A stretch of DNA of 26,121 bases from an uncultured Oscillospiraceae bacterium (lineage in GTDB: Bacteria > Bacillota > Clostridia > Oscillospirales > Ruminococcaceae): assembly GCA_905212515.1 (NCBI GenBank), contig CAJMEU010000018.1, forward strand, positions 1-26,121, given 5' to 3'. Each line of letters begins with the position of its first letter. Within the stretch, counting starts at the first letter, position 1. A program made the translations under genes and the position numbers. A model generated the notes under the pieces. The model did not search any database, was not told the origin of the DNA, and saw nothing but the letters and a program-made list of their open reading frames with translations. Below are positions 1 to 6,767 of the stretch, in pieces.

Positions 1-252
1 CAGCCGCAGCACGGCCGCCCGGCGGATCAGCGGATCGGCCCCCGCCGGGTCCGCCGCCTGTTCCGCACACTGCACCGTCATCTGTAAAAGCAGCAGGTTC
101 GCCATCGACGCGCCCGTGCCCAGCACGGCGCCCCACACCACCTGCGGGCCCCACACGCCCAGCGCGCGCAGCACGCCCAGCATGGCCATCGTGCACGCCG
201 CCGCGCACAGCGCCAGCGGCGCGTGGGCTTTCAGCACCGTTTTAAACTTCAT
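1..252 (-). CDS. Small membrane protein, AtpI (ATP synthase subunit I)-like, 5'-end only
   Basis: Partial gene: the start codon is at 252 and the frame runs open off the left edge (84 residues visible). A strong ribosome binding site (GGGAGGAAGG) lies just upstream, inside the end of the EamA gene, whose stop codon overlaps this start by about 11 bases, so the two are probably translationally coupled. The visible part has a hydrophobic segment near residues 11-32, a second one (GAVLGTGASMANLLLLQMTV) near 44-63, and a basic stretch after it. The pattern of a glycine/small-residue helix followed by NLLLLQMTVQ is reminiscent of small AtpI-like proteins that precede F-type ATP synthase genes in Clostridia. 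That assignment is by recollection of the family pattern; if right, ATP synthase genes should follow to the left. Otherwise it is simply an unknown two-to-four-helix protein. Confidence 0.6.
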   Translation of the reverse strand, partial: MKFKTVLKAHAPLALCAAACTMAMLGVLRALGVWGPQVVWGAVLGTGASMANLLLLQMTVQCAEQAADPAGADPLIRRAAVLRL

Positions 253-1129
253 GCTTGACCTTCCTCCCTTTGGGCGTGGCCGAGTTCAGCCCCACCGAGG
301 CAAACACCAGCACAAACCCCGCCAGGCTCAGCAGGGTCAGCTTGTCGCCGAAAAACAGCACGCTGCACAGCACGGAGGTCACCGGCTCCACCAGGGTGGA
401 GAACGACGCTTTCACCGCGCCCACCTGGGCGATGCCCGCGTTGAGCATGGTGAAAGAAAAGCCGATGATGACCGCGTATCCCAGTTGGATGAGCCACAAA
501 GGCAGCGAGGCCGGCAGGGCAATGCTGCCCGTGGCCAGGGCGTACAGCAAAAATACCGCCGCGGAAACGCCCGACATATAGGTGATGGTCACCGGCAGCG
601 GCAGCTCGCCCAGGCGGAACAGCTCGTTGCCCAGGATGTAAAAAGAATAGGTGAAGGACGACAGCAGCGCCAGCACATAGCCCAACGCGCCGCCGCCCGC
701 GGCCCCGCCCGGCAGCGAGATACACGCCATGCCCGCGATGGACAATACGATGGCCAGGGCCGAAAACAGCGTGCCCTTTTTGTGCAGCAGAACCATGGAG
801 CCCACCGTCACCACCGTGGGGTAGAGGAAATGGATCACCGTGCCCGTGCCCACTGAAATATAGCGGAACGAGCTGGCCAGCAGCAGCGTGGTGCAACCCA
901 TGCCCATCAGGCCGGTGAGGCACAGCTTCACCGTGCGCGCCGCGCCCAGCCGCAGGGAAAGCCCCTTGGCCCGGCACACACAGGCCGCGGCCGCGCATAA
1001 AAACAGGTTGGACAGCAAAATGCAATTGGTCTCCGTCATTCCCTGCTCGATCAGAAATTTCAGCACCGACGGCGCCGTGCCAAAGCCGACGGCCGCCAGG
1101 ATGCAGCAAAGGATCCCTTTTTTCATCAT
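242..1129 (-). CDS. EamA/DMT-family permease
   Basis: A 295-residue, very hydrophobic protein with about ten predicted membrane segments in two halves, the arrangement and length typical of the drug/metabolite transporter (EamA, PF00892) family. The N-terminal half begins with GILCCILAAVGFGTAPSVLK and the second half includes LGYVLALLSSFTYSFYILGN, matching the usual repeat starts. It would sit in the cytoplasmic membrane and move a small metabolite; the substrate cannot be read from sequence. The gene lies 30 bases after the HutP-like gene and overlaps the next one, so it is inside the same leftward operon. Two adjacent ATG codons follow an AGAGGGAGAA motif; the first is used here. Given the operon, export or import of an amino acid is a reasonable guess but not demonstrated. 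Confidence 0.85.
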   Translation of the reverse strand: MMKKGILCCILAAVGFGTAPSVLKFLIEQGMTETNCILLSNLFLCAAAACVCRAKGLSLRLGAARTVKLCLTGLMGMGCTTLLLASSFRYISVGTGTVIHFLYPTVVTVGSMVLLHKKGTLFSALAIVLSIAGMACISLPGGAAGGGALGYVLALLSSFTYSFYILGNELFRLGELPLPVTITYMSGVSAAVFLLYALATGSIALPASLPLWLIQLGYAVIIGFSFTMLNAGIAQVGAVKASFSTLVEPVTSVLCSVLFFGDKLTLLSLAGFVLVFASVGLNSATPKGRKVKHEV

Positions 1130-1159
1130 TTCTCCCTCTGATCATGGGAGCCCCGCGCT

Positions 1160-1609
1160 TTACTCGCCCAGCACCTGTACGCCCAGGCCCACGGTCCGGT
1201 GGACGGACAGCTCGTGCATGCCCAGGTTTCCATAAAAACACAGCGAGAACCAGCAGCCGCAGCGCACCGCCGCCACCTTGACACAGAAATTCTGCCCCAC
1301 ATTGGCGTCCATGATCCGGCTGCCCATCGCCGCCTCCCAGGTGGCGTGGGCCACAGGATGGATGTGCTGTGCCTTTTTCTCGATCAGCCCCTCGTTGAGG
1401 CACAGGCCGATCACGCTGCGGATGGCCTTCGAGCGGCCCGCCACGTCGTTGCCCGAAAGCATGGTCACCGCGCACCGCGCGCCCATGGCGCGGTACTGGC
1501 GCACCAGCTCCCGTTCCACATCCTGATTCTGCGACATGGCAAGCAAAACTGAAATACGCGCAGGGTCCATGTCTTTGTCAAATACAAATTTTTCCAGGTC
1601 CAGCATCAT
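1160..1609 (-). CDS. HutP-family RNA-binding antiterminator-like protein
   Basis: A 149-residue protein, the same size as Bacillus subtilis HutP (about 148 residues). HutP is a hexameric RNA-binding protein that, with L-histidine and Mg2+, binds NAG triplets and prevents transcription termination. Features seen here that match my recollection of HutP: HPVAHATWEAAMG (residues 84-96), giving the H-x-x-x-H metal/histidine ligand pair at 84 and 88, and a C-terminal WFSLCFYGNLG...VHRTVGLGVQVL block with His137 in the place of the third ligand (His138 in B. subtilis). The N-terminal RISVLLAM segment also fits. Start chosen at 1609, preceded by AGAGGAG at good spacing. It is the fourth gene of an operon whose leader has a terminator with a GAGTAAA repeat, an obvious candidate target. 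No histidine-degradation (hut) genes are in the window, so the ligand may be histidine, a related molecule, or something else. Confidence 0.82.
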   Translation of the reverse strand: MMLDLEKFVFDKDMDPARISVLLAMSQNQDVERELVRQYRAMGARCAVTMLSGNDVAGRSKAIRSVIGLCLNEGLIEKKAQHIHPVAHATWEAAMGSRIMDANVGQNFCVKVAAVRCGCWFSLCFYGNLGMHELSVHRTVGLGVQVLGE

Positions 1610-1631
1610 TTACTCGCTCCTCTCTACAAAG

Positions 1632-1655
1632 CCCGGCGGCATGAAAGCCGCCGGG
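1632..1655 (-). other. Intercistronic hairpin before the HutP-like gene
   Basis: A perfect 9-bp inverted repeat (CCCGGCGGC, loop of 6, GCCGCCGGG) lies in the 69-base gap between the peptidase and HutP-like genes. On the minus-strand RNA it is followed by CTTTGTAG, so the U-run is only three long: too weak for a confident terminator. It could be a partial terminator, an RNA stability element, or a structure that modulates translation of the HutP-like gene, whose ribosome binding site starts a few bases further on. Confidence 0.55.
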
Positions 1656-1678
1656 TGACGCCAAAACTTGCGAACGTT

Positions 1679-2782
1679 TTACAGCATATTCAGGTCGATC
1701 TCTGTTTTCAAAAATTGCTCCACGATCTTCTGGGTATCACAGATGTCGTTCATATGGAACACCTCCACCGGCGAGTGGGAGAACCGCCGCGGCAAAGCCA
1801 GCGTGGCCACGCCCATGCCGGTTCCGGCGTACACGGCGCCCACGGCGTCGGTGATATAGCCCGCGCCGTTGAAGGCGAATTCCTGGTGCTTCGCGCCCGT
1901 CCGGGCCGCCGCGTCCCGCAGCGCCGCCACCAGCTTGGGGTGGCTGCCCGCCCGCAGGCCGAAGCCCGCGTAGGTCTGGCTGTGCACCAGGACGGGCCCC
2001 TTTTTCAGGGCGATGGGCAGCTCTTTTTCAAAATCGCAGTCCGGCACGTCCCCGCAGGGGATGGTGTCCAGGAACAGCCCGTACAGCGGCGCGTATTTGG
2101 TCACCGGCGCGGCCACGGCCTTCACCGTCGTCTCCTCCAGGATGTTGAATACCGCGCACACCTCGCCATGAAGGTCCTCGGCCTTCAGCTCCTTCAGCGT
2201 CTCGATGATCACCGCGCACAGCGCCCGGTCGTCCGCCGCGCGGGTGCACATGTAGTCGCCGTCCGCGCCCAGGCACTCGGCCGGGGATTCGGGCACGATC
2301 TGCGCGCCCGGGCGGATGCCCAGGGCCTCGGCCTCCTCGCGGGAATCCACAAAAATGTCCACGTAGCTTTGGCCCACAGTCTGGGCTTTGGCCATCTGCT
2401 CGGGCGTCAGCAGGTGGCCGGCGCGCACGCCCACCACGCCTTTCACCACGCCCTTGTCGCCTTTCACCAGTACCCGGCGGCCCGGCAGGCAGGCCACGGT
2501 AGCCCCGCCGATGGCGTCGAAATACAAAAAGCCTTTGGCGCTGATGGATTTCACCTCATAGCCCACTTCGTCCATGTGCGCCGTCACCAGCACGCGGGGG
2601 CCGGGATGGGCGCCCTTTTTCAGGGCCACCAGCGTGCCGTTGGGCAGTTGTTCCATGCTGTCCACGTCGTCCTTCAGGGCGTCGTAAATGTACTTTGCCA
2701 CGTCCCATTCATAGCCGCTCACCCCGATGATCGCGGTCAGCTCGGCCACGCGCCGGCGCAGGCGTTCTTTCATCTCTATCAT
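1679..2782 (-). CDS. M42-family metallopeptidase (aminopeptidase-like)
   Basis: Predicted 367-residue cytosolic dinuclear-metal peptidase of the M42 (TET aminopeptidase / endoglucanase M) family, which trims amino acids from peptides. Metal and catalytic positions visible: His69 in TAHMDEVGYEV, Asp184 in ADDRA, the Glu216-Glu217 pair, Asp239 in FLDT, and His336 in RRFSHSPVE. All expected ligands are present. The segment after the glutamate pair reads TTVKAV rather than the usual VGLRGA, so it is a divergent subgroup. A start 12 codons upstream (2818) is possible, but AGAAGG sits seven bases before the ATG at 2782, which is therefore preferred. It lies 40 bases after the second membrane protein gene in the same operon and presumably processes what that pair imports. 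Peptide specificity cannot be inferred; an M20-like dipeptidase role is an alternative. Confidence 0.85.
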   Translation of the reverse strand: MIEMKERLRRRVAELTAIIGVSGYEWDVAKYIYDALKDDVDSMEQLPNGTLVALKKGAHPGPRVLVTAHMDEVGYEVKSISAKGFLYFDAIGGATVACLPGRRVLVKGDKGVVKGVVGVRAGHLLTPEQMAKAQTVGQSYVDIFVDSREEAEALGIRPGAQIVPESPAECLGADGDYMCTRAADDRALCAVIIETLKELKAEDLHGEVCAVFNILEETTVKAVAAPVTKYAPLYGLFLDTIPCGDVPDCDFEKELPIALKKGPVLVHSQTYAGFGLRAGSHPKLVAALRDAAARTGAKHQEFAFNGAGYITDAVGAVYAGTGMGVATLALPRRFSHSPVEVFHMNDICDTQKIVEQFLKTEIDLNML

Positions 2783-2821
2783 ATCATATCCTTCTTTCCA
2801 TTGAAAATCATTCCGCATCGG

Positions 2822-3496
2822 TCAGATCAATTTCTTTTTATACAGCCCGTAGGTGATGAGGATGGTGCCGAAAATGCTGCCCACGATGCACACCCACGCG
2901 GGCACGCCCACCAGGCGCAGGATGATGGCGATGGGCAGCGCATACAGCGCGATCTTGAATTTTTTCACCGCCATGGAGGCAAAGCAGGCGCCGAACAGCG
3001 AGGGCAGGATAAAGCTGGACATGGCCGAGGTGACGGCCTCGGGCAAAAAGGACAGCAGCGTCGAACCCGCCACCACCGCCACGGTGAGGAAGATGATGTT
3101 GGTGACCACAGAGCCGCAGATGGCCAGGATGCCCACCACTTCGCCTTTCTGCGAAGAGGGCTCCACGCCGATCACGTCCTGGGCCGTGGAGGCCGCGGGC
3201 AGGCGGATCTGGGAAATGTTGCCCGACAAAATGCCGATGTAGGTGCCGGTGGTGCCGAAAATGGGGAAGTAGGAAATGGGCTCCACCAGGTAGAACGCGC
3301 CGAAGGCGATGGCGATGCTGCCCCAGGCGCTCAGCATGTGGGAGAGGTCGGGCCAGACGCCGTAGGCCACCAGCAGGTACAGGTTGGGCAGGAAGCTGGC
3401 CAGGATGGCCAGCCCCACGGTGATCGTGCCCACGCGGATGGACGGCCTGGTGAACGATTTCTCATAGTCCACCGTTGTGACGTTTTTATCATTCAT
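2822..3496 (-). CDS. Six-helix membrane protein, partner of DUF5058 protein
   Basis: A 224-residue hydrophobic protein with about six membrane segments (roughly residues 22-45, 57-85, 117-143, 146-173, 180-196 and 201-218) and a short charged N-terminus. The loop after the second segment has FPIFGTTGTYIGILSGNISQ, rich in glycine and polar residues, of the sort that lines transport pathways. Similar proteins next to DUF5058 genes are, as I recall, often automatically labelled small-conductance mechanosensitive channel, but I see no MscS-type beta domain here, so I do not adopt that label. It starts 15 bases after the DUF5058 stop, with GGAGGCAGAGACA upstream, and the two are probably co-translated and form a two-subunit transporter. 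Function is inference from context. Confidence 0.75.
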   Translation of the reverse strand: MNDKNVTTVDYEKSFTRPSIRVGTITVGLAILASFLPNLYLLVAYGVWPDLSHMLSAWGSIAIAFGAFYLVEPISYFPIFGTTGTYIGILSGNISQIRLPAASTAQDVIGVEPSSQKGEVVGILAICGSVVTNIIFLTVAVVAGSTLLSFLPEAVTSAMSSFILPSLFGACFASMAVKKFKIALYALPIAIILRLVGVPAWVCIVGSIFGTILITYGLYKKKLI

Positions 3497-3511
3497 TGTC
3501 TCTGCCTCCTT

Positions 3512-4213
3512 TCAGCGCACAAGCGCGCCGACGATGATGCCGGCCACGATGGCGATGCCCAGTCCGTACTCCTTCAGCCACGTGGCCTTTTGGGACAGCT
3601 TTACACAGGCCAGCATCACCACGGTGCCCGTGATGCACGCCCACGCCGCGGGCGGAACGCTGACGATCTGGATATAATACTGGGACGCCATGTAGCCGAA
3701 CAGGCCGATCGACGCCGCACAGGTGATCAGGCCCAGCCACACCTCGTCGCCGCCACCCACCTTTTCACGCACCTTGCCCATGCGGGGCGTCAGCAGCAGC
3801 ACCACCAGCAGCCAGCCGCAGCCGTTCAGGGCCATGGTCAGCCAGGAGTTGGCCATCACGGTGATGTCATAGCCCGCGCCGCCCATCTCCACGCCGTAGG
3901 CCGCCGCGCCCGTGGCCGCGGCCGTCAGCTCCGTGGCCGCCGCGCCGATCATGGACAGGCGCATCCAGGCCAGCGGCCCGCCCACGGTGGCGATCATGCT
4001 GATGGCGCCGATGAAGCAGGAAATGGACGGCCCCACGGCGGTGATCATGCCGCTGCGGAAGCTTTTGGTGCACTGCTCTTTGGACAAACCCACCAGCGGG
4101 GCGGTTTTGTAGCACAGCTTGGCGAACGAGACGGACTGCACCACGATGATGGCCACGCAGGCAAAGGCGCACAGCCAGACGGGCCAGCTATTGGCAATTG
4201 CTAAATAATCCAT
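3512..4213 (-). CDS. DUF5058-family membrane protein
   Basis: A 233-residue membrane protein with about six hydrophobic segments. It opens with MDYLAIANSWPVWL and contains LCYKTAPLVGLSKEQCTKSF followed by GMITAVGPSISCFIG and LRLSMIGAAATELTAA-type sequence (as RLSMIGAAATELTAAATGA), which I recognise as the DUF5058 (PF16481) pattern. The family has no established function. It is the first gene of a leftward operon with a second small membrane protein, an M42 peptidase and a HutP-like regulator, pointing to uptake of an amino acid or peptide. The start at 4213 is preceded by AATGGAGG at eight bases. A 360-base hairpin-rich leader lies upstream, so expression is probably controlled by termination within that leader. 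The exact transport role and stoichiometry with its partner are unknown. Confidence 0.82.
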   Translation of the reverse strand: MDYLAIANSWPVWLCAFACVAIIVVQSVSFAKLCYKTAPLVGLSKEQCTKSFRSGMITAVGPSISCFIGAISMIATVGGPLAWMRLSMIGAAATELTAAATGAAAYGVEMGGAGYDITVMANSWLTMALNGCGWLLVVLLLTPRMGKVREKVGGGDEVWLGLITCAASIGLFGYMASQYYIQIVSVPPAAWACITGTVVMLACVKLSQKATWLKEYGLGIAIVAGIIVGALVR

Positions 4214-4416
4214 ACAGAAACCTCCATTACATCCTTAAGATTTGATCGCGAACCCTTCGGTGACTGGCCAGTCTGAAAAGATTCAATGAAAAATAGCGCC
4301 AGGCTATTTTTTTCCTGTGTGGGTCTGCTGCCGTACAGTCAGACAAAAACAAAAAAGAGCCGCAGACTATTTTTTCGGCCATGTGGGCCATCTTGGCCCA
4401 CGGCCATAGAGATAAG

Positions 4417-4442
4417 TTTTTTATTGCGTGAGCAATAAAAAA
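4417..4442. repeat. Perfect AT-rich palindrome TTTTTTATTGC-N4-GCAATAAAAAA
   Basis: An 11-bp perfect inverted repeat with loop GTGA. Its right end is the same A/T tract that forms the U-run of the leader terminator, so in RNA the two structures compete. A nearly identical 9-bp core (TTTTATTGC, GCAATAAAA) recurs at 22857-22877 in front of another operon. Confidence 0.7.
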
Positions 4443-4488
4443 AGAGCAAAAAGCCGAACGGCCTTTGCCGTCGGTTCTTTACTCTTTA
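4437..4488 (-). terminator. Leader terminator / attenuator of the DUF5058 operon
   Basis: On the minus-strand RNA the arms CCGACGGC and GCCGTTCGG (one bulged U) close an AAAG loop, and the stem extends outward through AAGAGTAAAGAA against the CTTTTTGCTCTT side with two G-U wobbles and one mismatch. It is followed directly by a run of seven U. This is a good intrinsic terminator placed about 85-135 bases into the leader, before any gene, so it would switch off the operon unless prevented from forming. Confidence 0.75.
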
Positions 4489-4491
4489 CTC
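4475..4491 (-). promoter_or_regulatory. GAGTAAA direct repeat: candidate HutP-type NAG binding site
   Basis: Minus-strand RNA reads GAG-UAAA-GAG-UAAA-GAA, i.e. NAG triplets separated by exactly four bases (also AAG-AGUA-AAG in a second register). HutP is known to bind NAG triplets spaced by four bases in terminator RNA. Only two of the three expected triplets are perfect in either register. The repeat overlaps the 5' arm of the terminator stem, so binding would be expected to block the hairpin. The functional call is inference. Confidence 0.55.
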
Positions 4492-4579
4492 AAACGCATT
4501 TACATCTGGCCGCGGCACAACGCCGCCGGCACAGAAATCCAATCCATACTCATTTGCTTTTATTCAATTGTCTGTATTT

Positions 4580-4608
4580 AGATTAGCAGGTCGGGGCCCA
4601 ATTTACAA
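4580..4608 (-). promoter_or_regulatory. Predicted promoter of the DUF5058 operon
   Basis: On the minus strand TTGTAA, a 17-base spacer, then TAATCT preceded by TGC (extended -10 form). Expected transcription start near 4573. The hexamers are imperfect (about 4/6 and 3/6), but spacing, the TG extension and position downstream of the previous operon's terminator support it. Confidence 0.5.
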
Positions 4609-4694
4609 TAGTTTTTTTCAAAATCTTATATTTTTGTAGTTTTTACACAACATCCGGCCGGTTTTTTTGTAGCGATGACCATGGGCCGACCGGC

Positions 4695-4734
4695 AAAAAA
4701 CAGGTGCGGGCAGCCTTTGCCGGCCGCCCGCACC
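4695..4734 (-). terminator. Intrinsic terminator of the rhamnose operon
   Basis: Minus-strand arms GGTGCGGGC and GCCCGCACC (9 bp perfect) followed by TGTTTTTT, starting nine bases after the rfbB stop codon. A clear end for the glycosyltransferase-rfbA-rfbD-rfbB transcript. Confidence 0.88.
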
Positions 4735-4742
4735 CAGTCTCA

Positions 4743-5804
4743 TCACTGTTTTGTCTTGTACATCGCCTCGTAATATTTCTGGTAGTCGCCGCTGGTGACG
4801 TGGCTCATCCACTCCTCGTTGGCCAAATACCAGTCGATGGTCTTGACGATGCCCTCCTCGAACGGCGTCTCCGGGTACCAGCCCAGCTCGTCCTTGATCT
4901 TGGTGGGGTCGATGCCGTAGCGGCGGTCATGGCCCAGCCGGTCGGCCACATACTGGATCAGCTCCTCGCTGATGCCGTCGTCGGCCAGTTTCTCGTGCAG
5001 CTCCCGGATGATGGTCTTCACAATAAAGATGTTCGGCCGCTCGTTGTGGCCGCCCACGTTGTACACTTCGCCGTCCCGGCCGCCGTTTGCCACCATATCG
5101 ATGGCCTTGCAGTGATCCTCCACATACAGCCAGTCCCGCACGTTCATGCCGTCGCCGTACACAGGCAGGTGCTTGTGGTGCTTCACGTTGTTGATCATCA
5201 GCGGGATCAGCTTTTCCGGGAACTGGTAGGGCCCGTAGTTGTTGGAGCAGCGGGTGATGTTCACCGGCATGCCGTAGGTGTCGTGGAAGGCCGTCACGAA
5301 TAGATCCGCGCTGGTCTTGGAGGCGGAATAGGGGCTGTGGGGGCACAGGGGCGTCTCCTCTGTGAAATAGCCCTCCGCCCCCAGGGACCCGTACACCTCG
5401 TCCGTGGACACCTGCAGGTATTTTTTGCCCGCGGCCCATTTCCCGTCCCGGTACCAGGCGTTTTTGGCGCACTGCAGCAGGTTCACCGTGCCCAGCACGT
5501 TGGTCTCCACAAAAATTTCGGGATTTGAGATGCTGCGGTCCACGTGGCTTTCGGCGGCGAAGTTGATCACGCAGTCAAAGTCGTACTGTTCAAACAGCTT
5601 TGTCACCAGGCTGCGGTCGCAGATATCGCCCTGGACGAACACGTGGCGGGCGTCGCCCTCCACTCCCTTCAAATTCTCCAGGTTGCCGGCATAGGTCAGC
5701 TTGTCCAGGTTCACCAGGCGGATGTCGTCGTACTTGCCCAGCATGTAATACACGAAGTTCGAGCCGATAAAGCCGGCGCAGCCGGTGATCAGATAGGTTT
5801 TCAT
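4743..5804 (-). CDS. rfbB: dTDP-glucose 4,6-dehydratase
   Basis: A 353-residue extended short-chain dehydrogenase that converts dTDP-glucose to dTDP-4-keto-6-deoxyglucose, the second step of dTDP-rhamnose synthesis, in the cytoplasm. Visible: N-terminal NAD-binding TGCAGFIGSNF (GxxGxxG), STDEVYGSLG with the catalytic Thr-Asp-Glu, YSASKTSADLF (YxxxK) and the family signature RCSNNYGPYQFPEKLIPL. Length matches the family. An ATG seven codons upstream is in frame, but GGAGG sits only one base before the internal upstream ATG and seven before the ATG at 5804, so 5804 is chosen; this leaves a two-base gap after the rfbD stop. Last gene of the operon, with a terminator directly after it. Confidence 0.96.
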   Translation of the reverse strand: MKTYLITGCAGFIGSNFVYYMLGKYDDIRLVNLDKLTYAGNLENLKGVEGDARHVFVQGDICDRSLVTKLFEQYDFDCVINFAAESHVDRSISNPEIFVETNVLGTVNLLQCAKNAWYRDGKWAAGKKYLQVSTDEVYGSLGAEGYFTEETPLCPHSPYSASKTSADLFVTAFHDTYGMPVNITRCSNNYGPYQFPEKLIPLMINNVKHHKHLPVYGDGMNVRDWLYVEDHCKAIDMVANGGRDGEVYNVGGHNERPNIFIVKTIIRELHEKLADDGISEELIQYVADRLGHDRRYGIDPTKIKDELGWYPETPFEEGIVKTIDWYLANEEWMSHVTSGDYQKYYEAMYKTKQ

Positions 5805-5806
5805 GG

Positions 5807-6721
5807 TCATTCCTCCGGTTCCCAATTTTCAAAAAAGCAGGCCAGCGCCTCTTTCCAGTCCCGCATGTCGTTGCCCACCGTGCAGCGCAGCATGGCGTTG
5901 TCCAGCGCGGAATAAGCGGGCCGGTCCGCGCTGGCGGGGTTCATCTGCTTGTATTCCGGGCTGGTGCAAGGCGTCACCACCGCGTCCACGCCGGCCAGGC
6001 GGATGATCTCGGCCGCGAAATCGTACCAACTGCAGATGCCCTCGCCGGTGCAGTGGTACACGCCGTACTCCTTGGTCACCGCCAATTTCAGCAGATGGTG
6101 GGCCAGGTCCTCGGCGTTGGTGGGGTTGCCCAGCTGGTCGTTCACCACGGTCAGCCTGCCGTTTGCCTTGCCCGCGCGCACCATGGTCTTGACGAAATTC
6201 TTGCCCGCGTAGCCGTACAGCCAGGCCGTGCGCACAATGAAATACCGGCTGCACAGCGTACGCACGTATTCCTCGCCCAGCAGCTTTGTCTTGCCGTACA
6301 TAGAGATGGGCGCCGGCTGCTCGTACTCGGCCAGGGGCGCGCCGGCGTTGCCGGGGAACACGTAGTCCGTGGACACGTGCAGCAGCTTCGCCCCCACCTC
6401 CTCGGCGGCCATGGCCAGGTTGCGCGCGCCGACGGCGTTCACGCGGAAGGCGTCGTCGCGGTTTTTCTCACACCCGTCCACGTTGGTGTAAGCCGCGCAG
6501 CTGATGATGGCGTCAGGCTGGTGGCGGCGCACGAAGGCGGCCACGGCGTGCCGGTCGGTGATGTCCAGGGTTTCAAAGCCCGGCAAGCCCACGTCCGTGG
6601 CCAATACCGTGGCGTGCTGCAATTTTTCCGGGATGGGGCCCAGGGCGCTGCCGCCCTTGTCCAACTGGCGGCGCAGCTCGGTGCCCAATTGGCCGCCGGC
6701 GCCGGTGATGAGAATTTTCAT
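5807..6721 (-). CDS. rfbD: dTDP-4-dehydrorhamnose reductase
   Basis: A 304-residue NADPH-dependent reductase making dTDP-L-rhamnose, the last step of the pathway. Seen: MKILITGAGGQLGTEL (nucleotide binding), VSTDYVFPG, and the YGKTKLLGE catalytic YxxxK, then RTAWLYG; all typical of RfbD/RmlD. Starts at 6721 with AAAGGAG at five bases. It lies 46 bases downstream of rfbA and is followed almost directly by rfbB. Length is normal for the stand-alone reductase, so it is not a fusion with the epimerase RfbC, which is missing from this cluster. Confidence 0.95.
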   Translation of the reverse strand: MKILITGAGGQLGTELRRQLDKGGSALGPIPEKLQHATVLATDVGLPGFETLDITDRHAVAAFVRRHQPDAIISCAAYTNVDGCEKNRDDAFRVNAVGARNLAMAAEEVGAKLLHVSTDYVFPGNAGAPLAEYEQPAPISMYGKTKLLGEEYVRTLCSRYFIVRTAWLYGYAGKNFVKTMVRAGKANGRLTVVNDQLGNPTNAEDLAHHLLKLAVTKEYGVYHCTGEGICSWYDFAAEIIRLAGVDAVVTPCTSPEYKQMNPASADRPAYSALDNAMLRCTVGNDMRDWKEALACFFENWEPEE

Positions 6722-6767
6722 AGCTTCTCCTTTTGCGTTTGCGCGAAGGCCCGGGCGGGCGTCCGCG

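Larger units (their letters stand above)
4214..4573 (-). promoter_or_regulatory. Long structured 5' leader of the DUF5058 operon
   Basis: About 360 bases between the predicted transcription start and the DUF5058 start codon hold no convincing gene. In minus-strand order I see: a terminator (4437-4488); an 11-bp perfect AT-rich hairpin (4417-4442) that shares the terminator's U-tract; a GC-rich hairpin with GTGGGCCA/TGGCCCAC arms (about 4379-4407); a hairpin GTCTG-CTG/CAGCAGAC (about 4322-4343); a 9-bp hairpin AAAAATAGC/GCTATTTTT (about 4288-4312); and a perfect 12-base palindrome GACTGGCCAGTC (4262-4273). It does not match any standard riboswitch that I can recognise. The likely regulator is the HutP-like protein encoded in the same operon. 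Confidence 0.7.

Noticed and set aside
1632..1655. Full terminator before the HutP-like gene
   Set aside because: The stem is perfect but only three U follow, so I list it as a hairpin of uncertain role.
2822..3496. Annotation as small-conductance mechanosensitive channel
   Set aside because: No MscS-type pore helix or beta domain could be seen; context indicates a transporter partner of the DUF5058 protein.
1655..4204. 849-codon plus-strand open frame
   Set aside because: Opposite the DUF5058/peptidase genes; its product is a low-complexity His/Gly/Arg/Gln-rich sequence typical of a GC-rich antisense shadow, without a ribosome binding site.
4214..4620. Classical riboswitch or T-box in the DUF5058 leader
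   Set aside because: No T-box sequence (TGGNACC-like), and no conserved riboswitch core that I could recognise; the NAG repeat plus HutP-like gene explains the terminator better.
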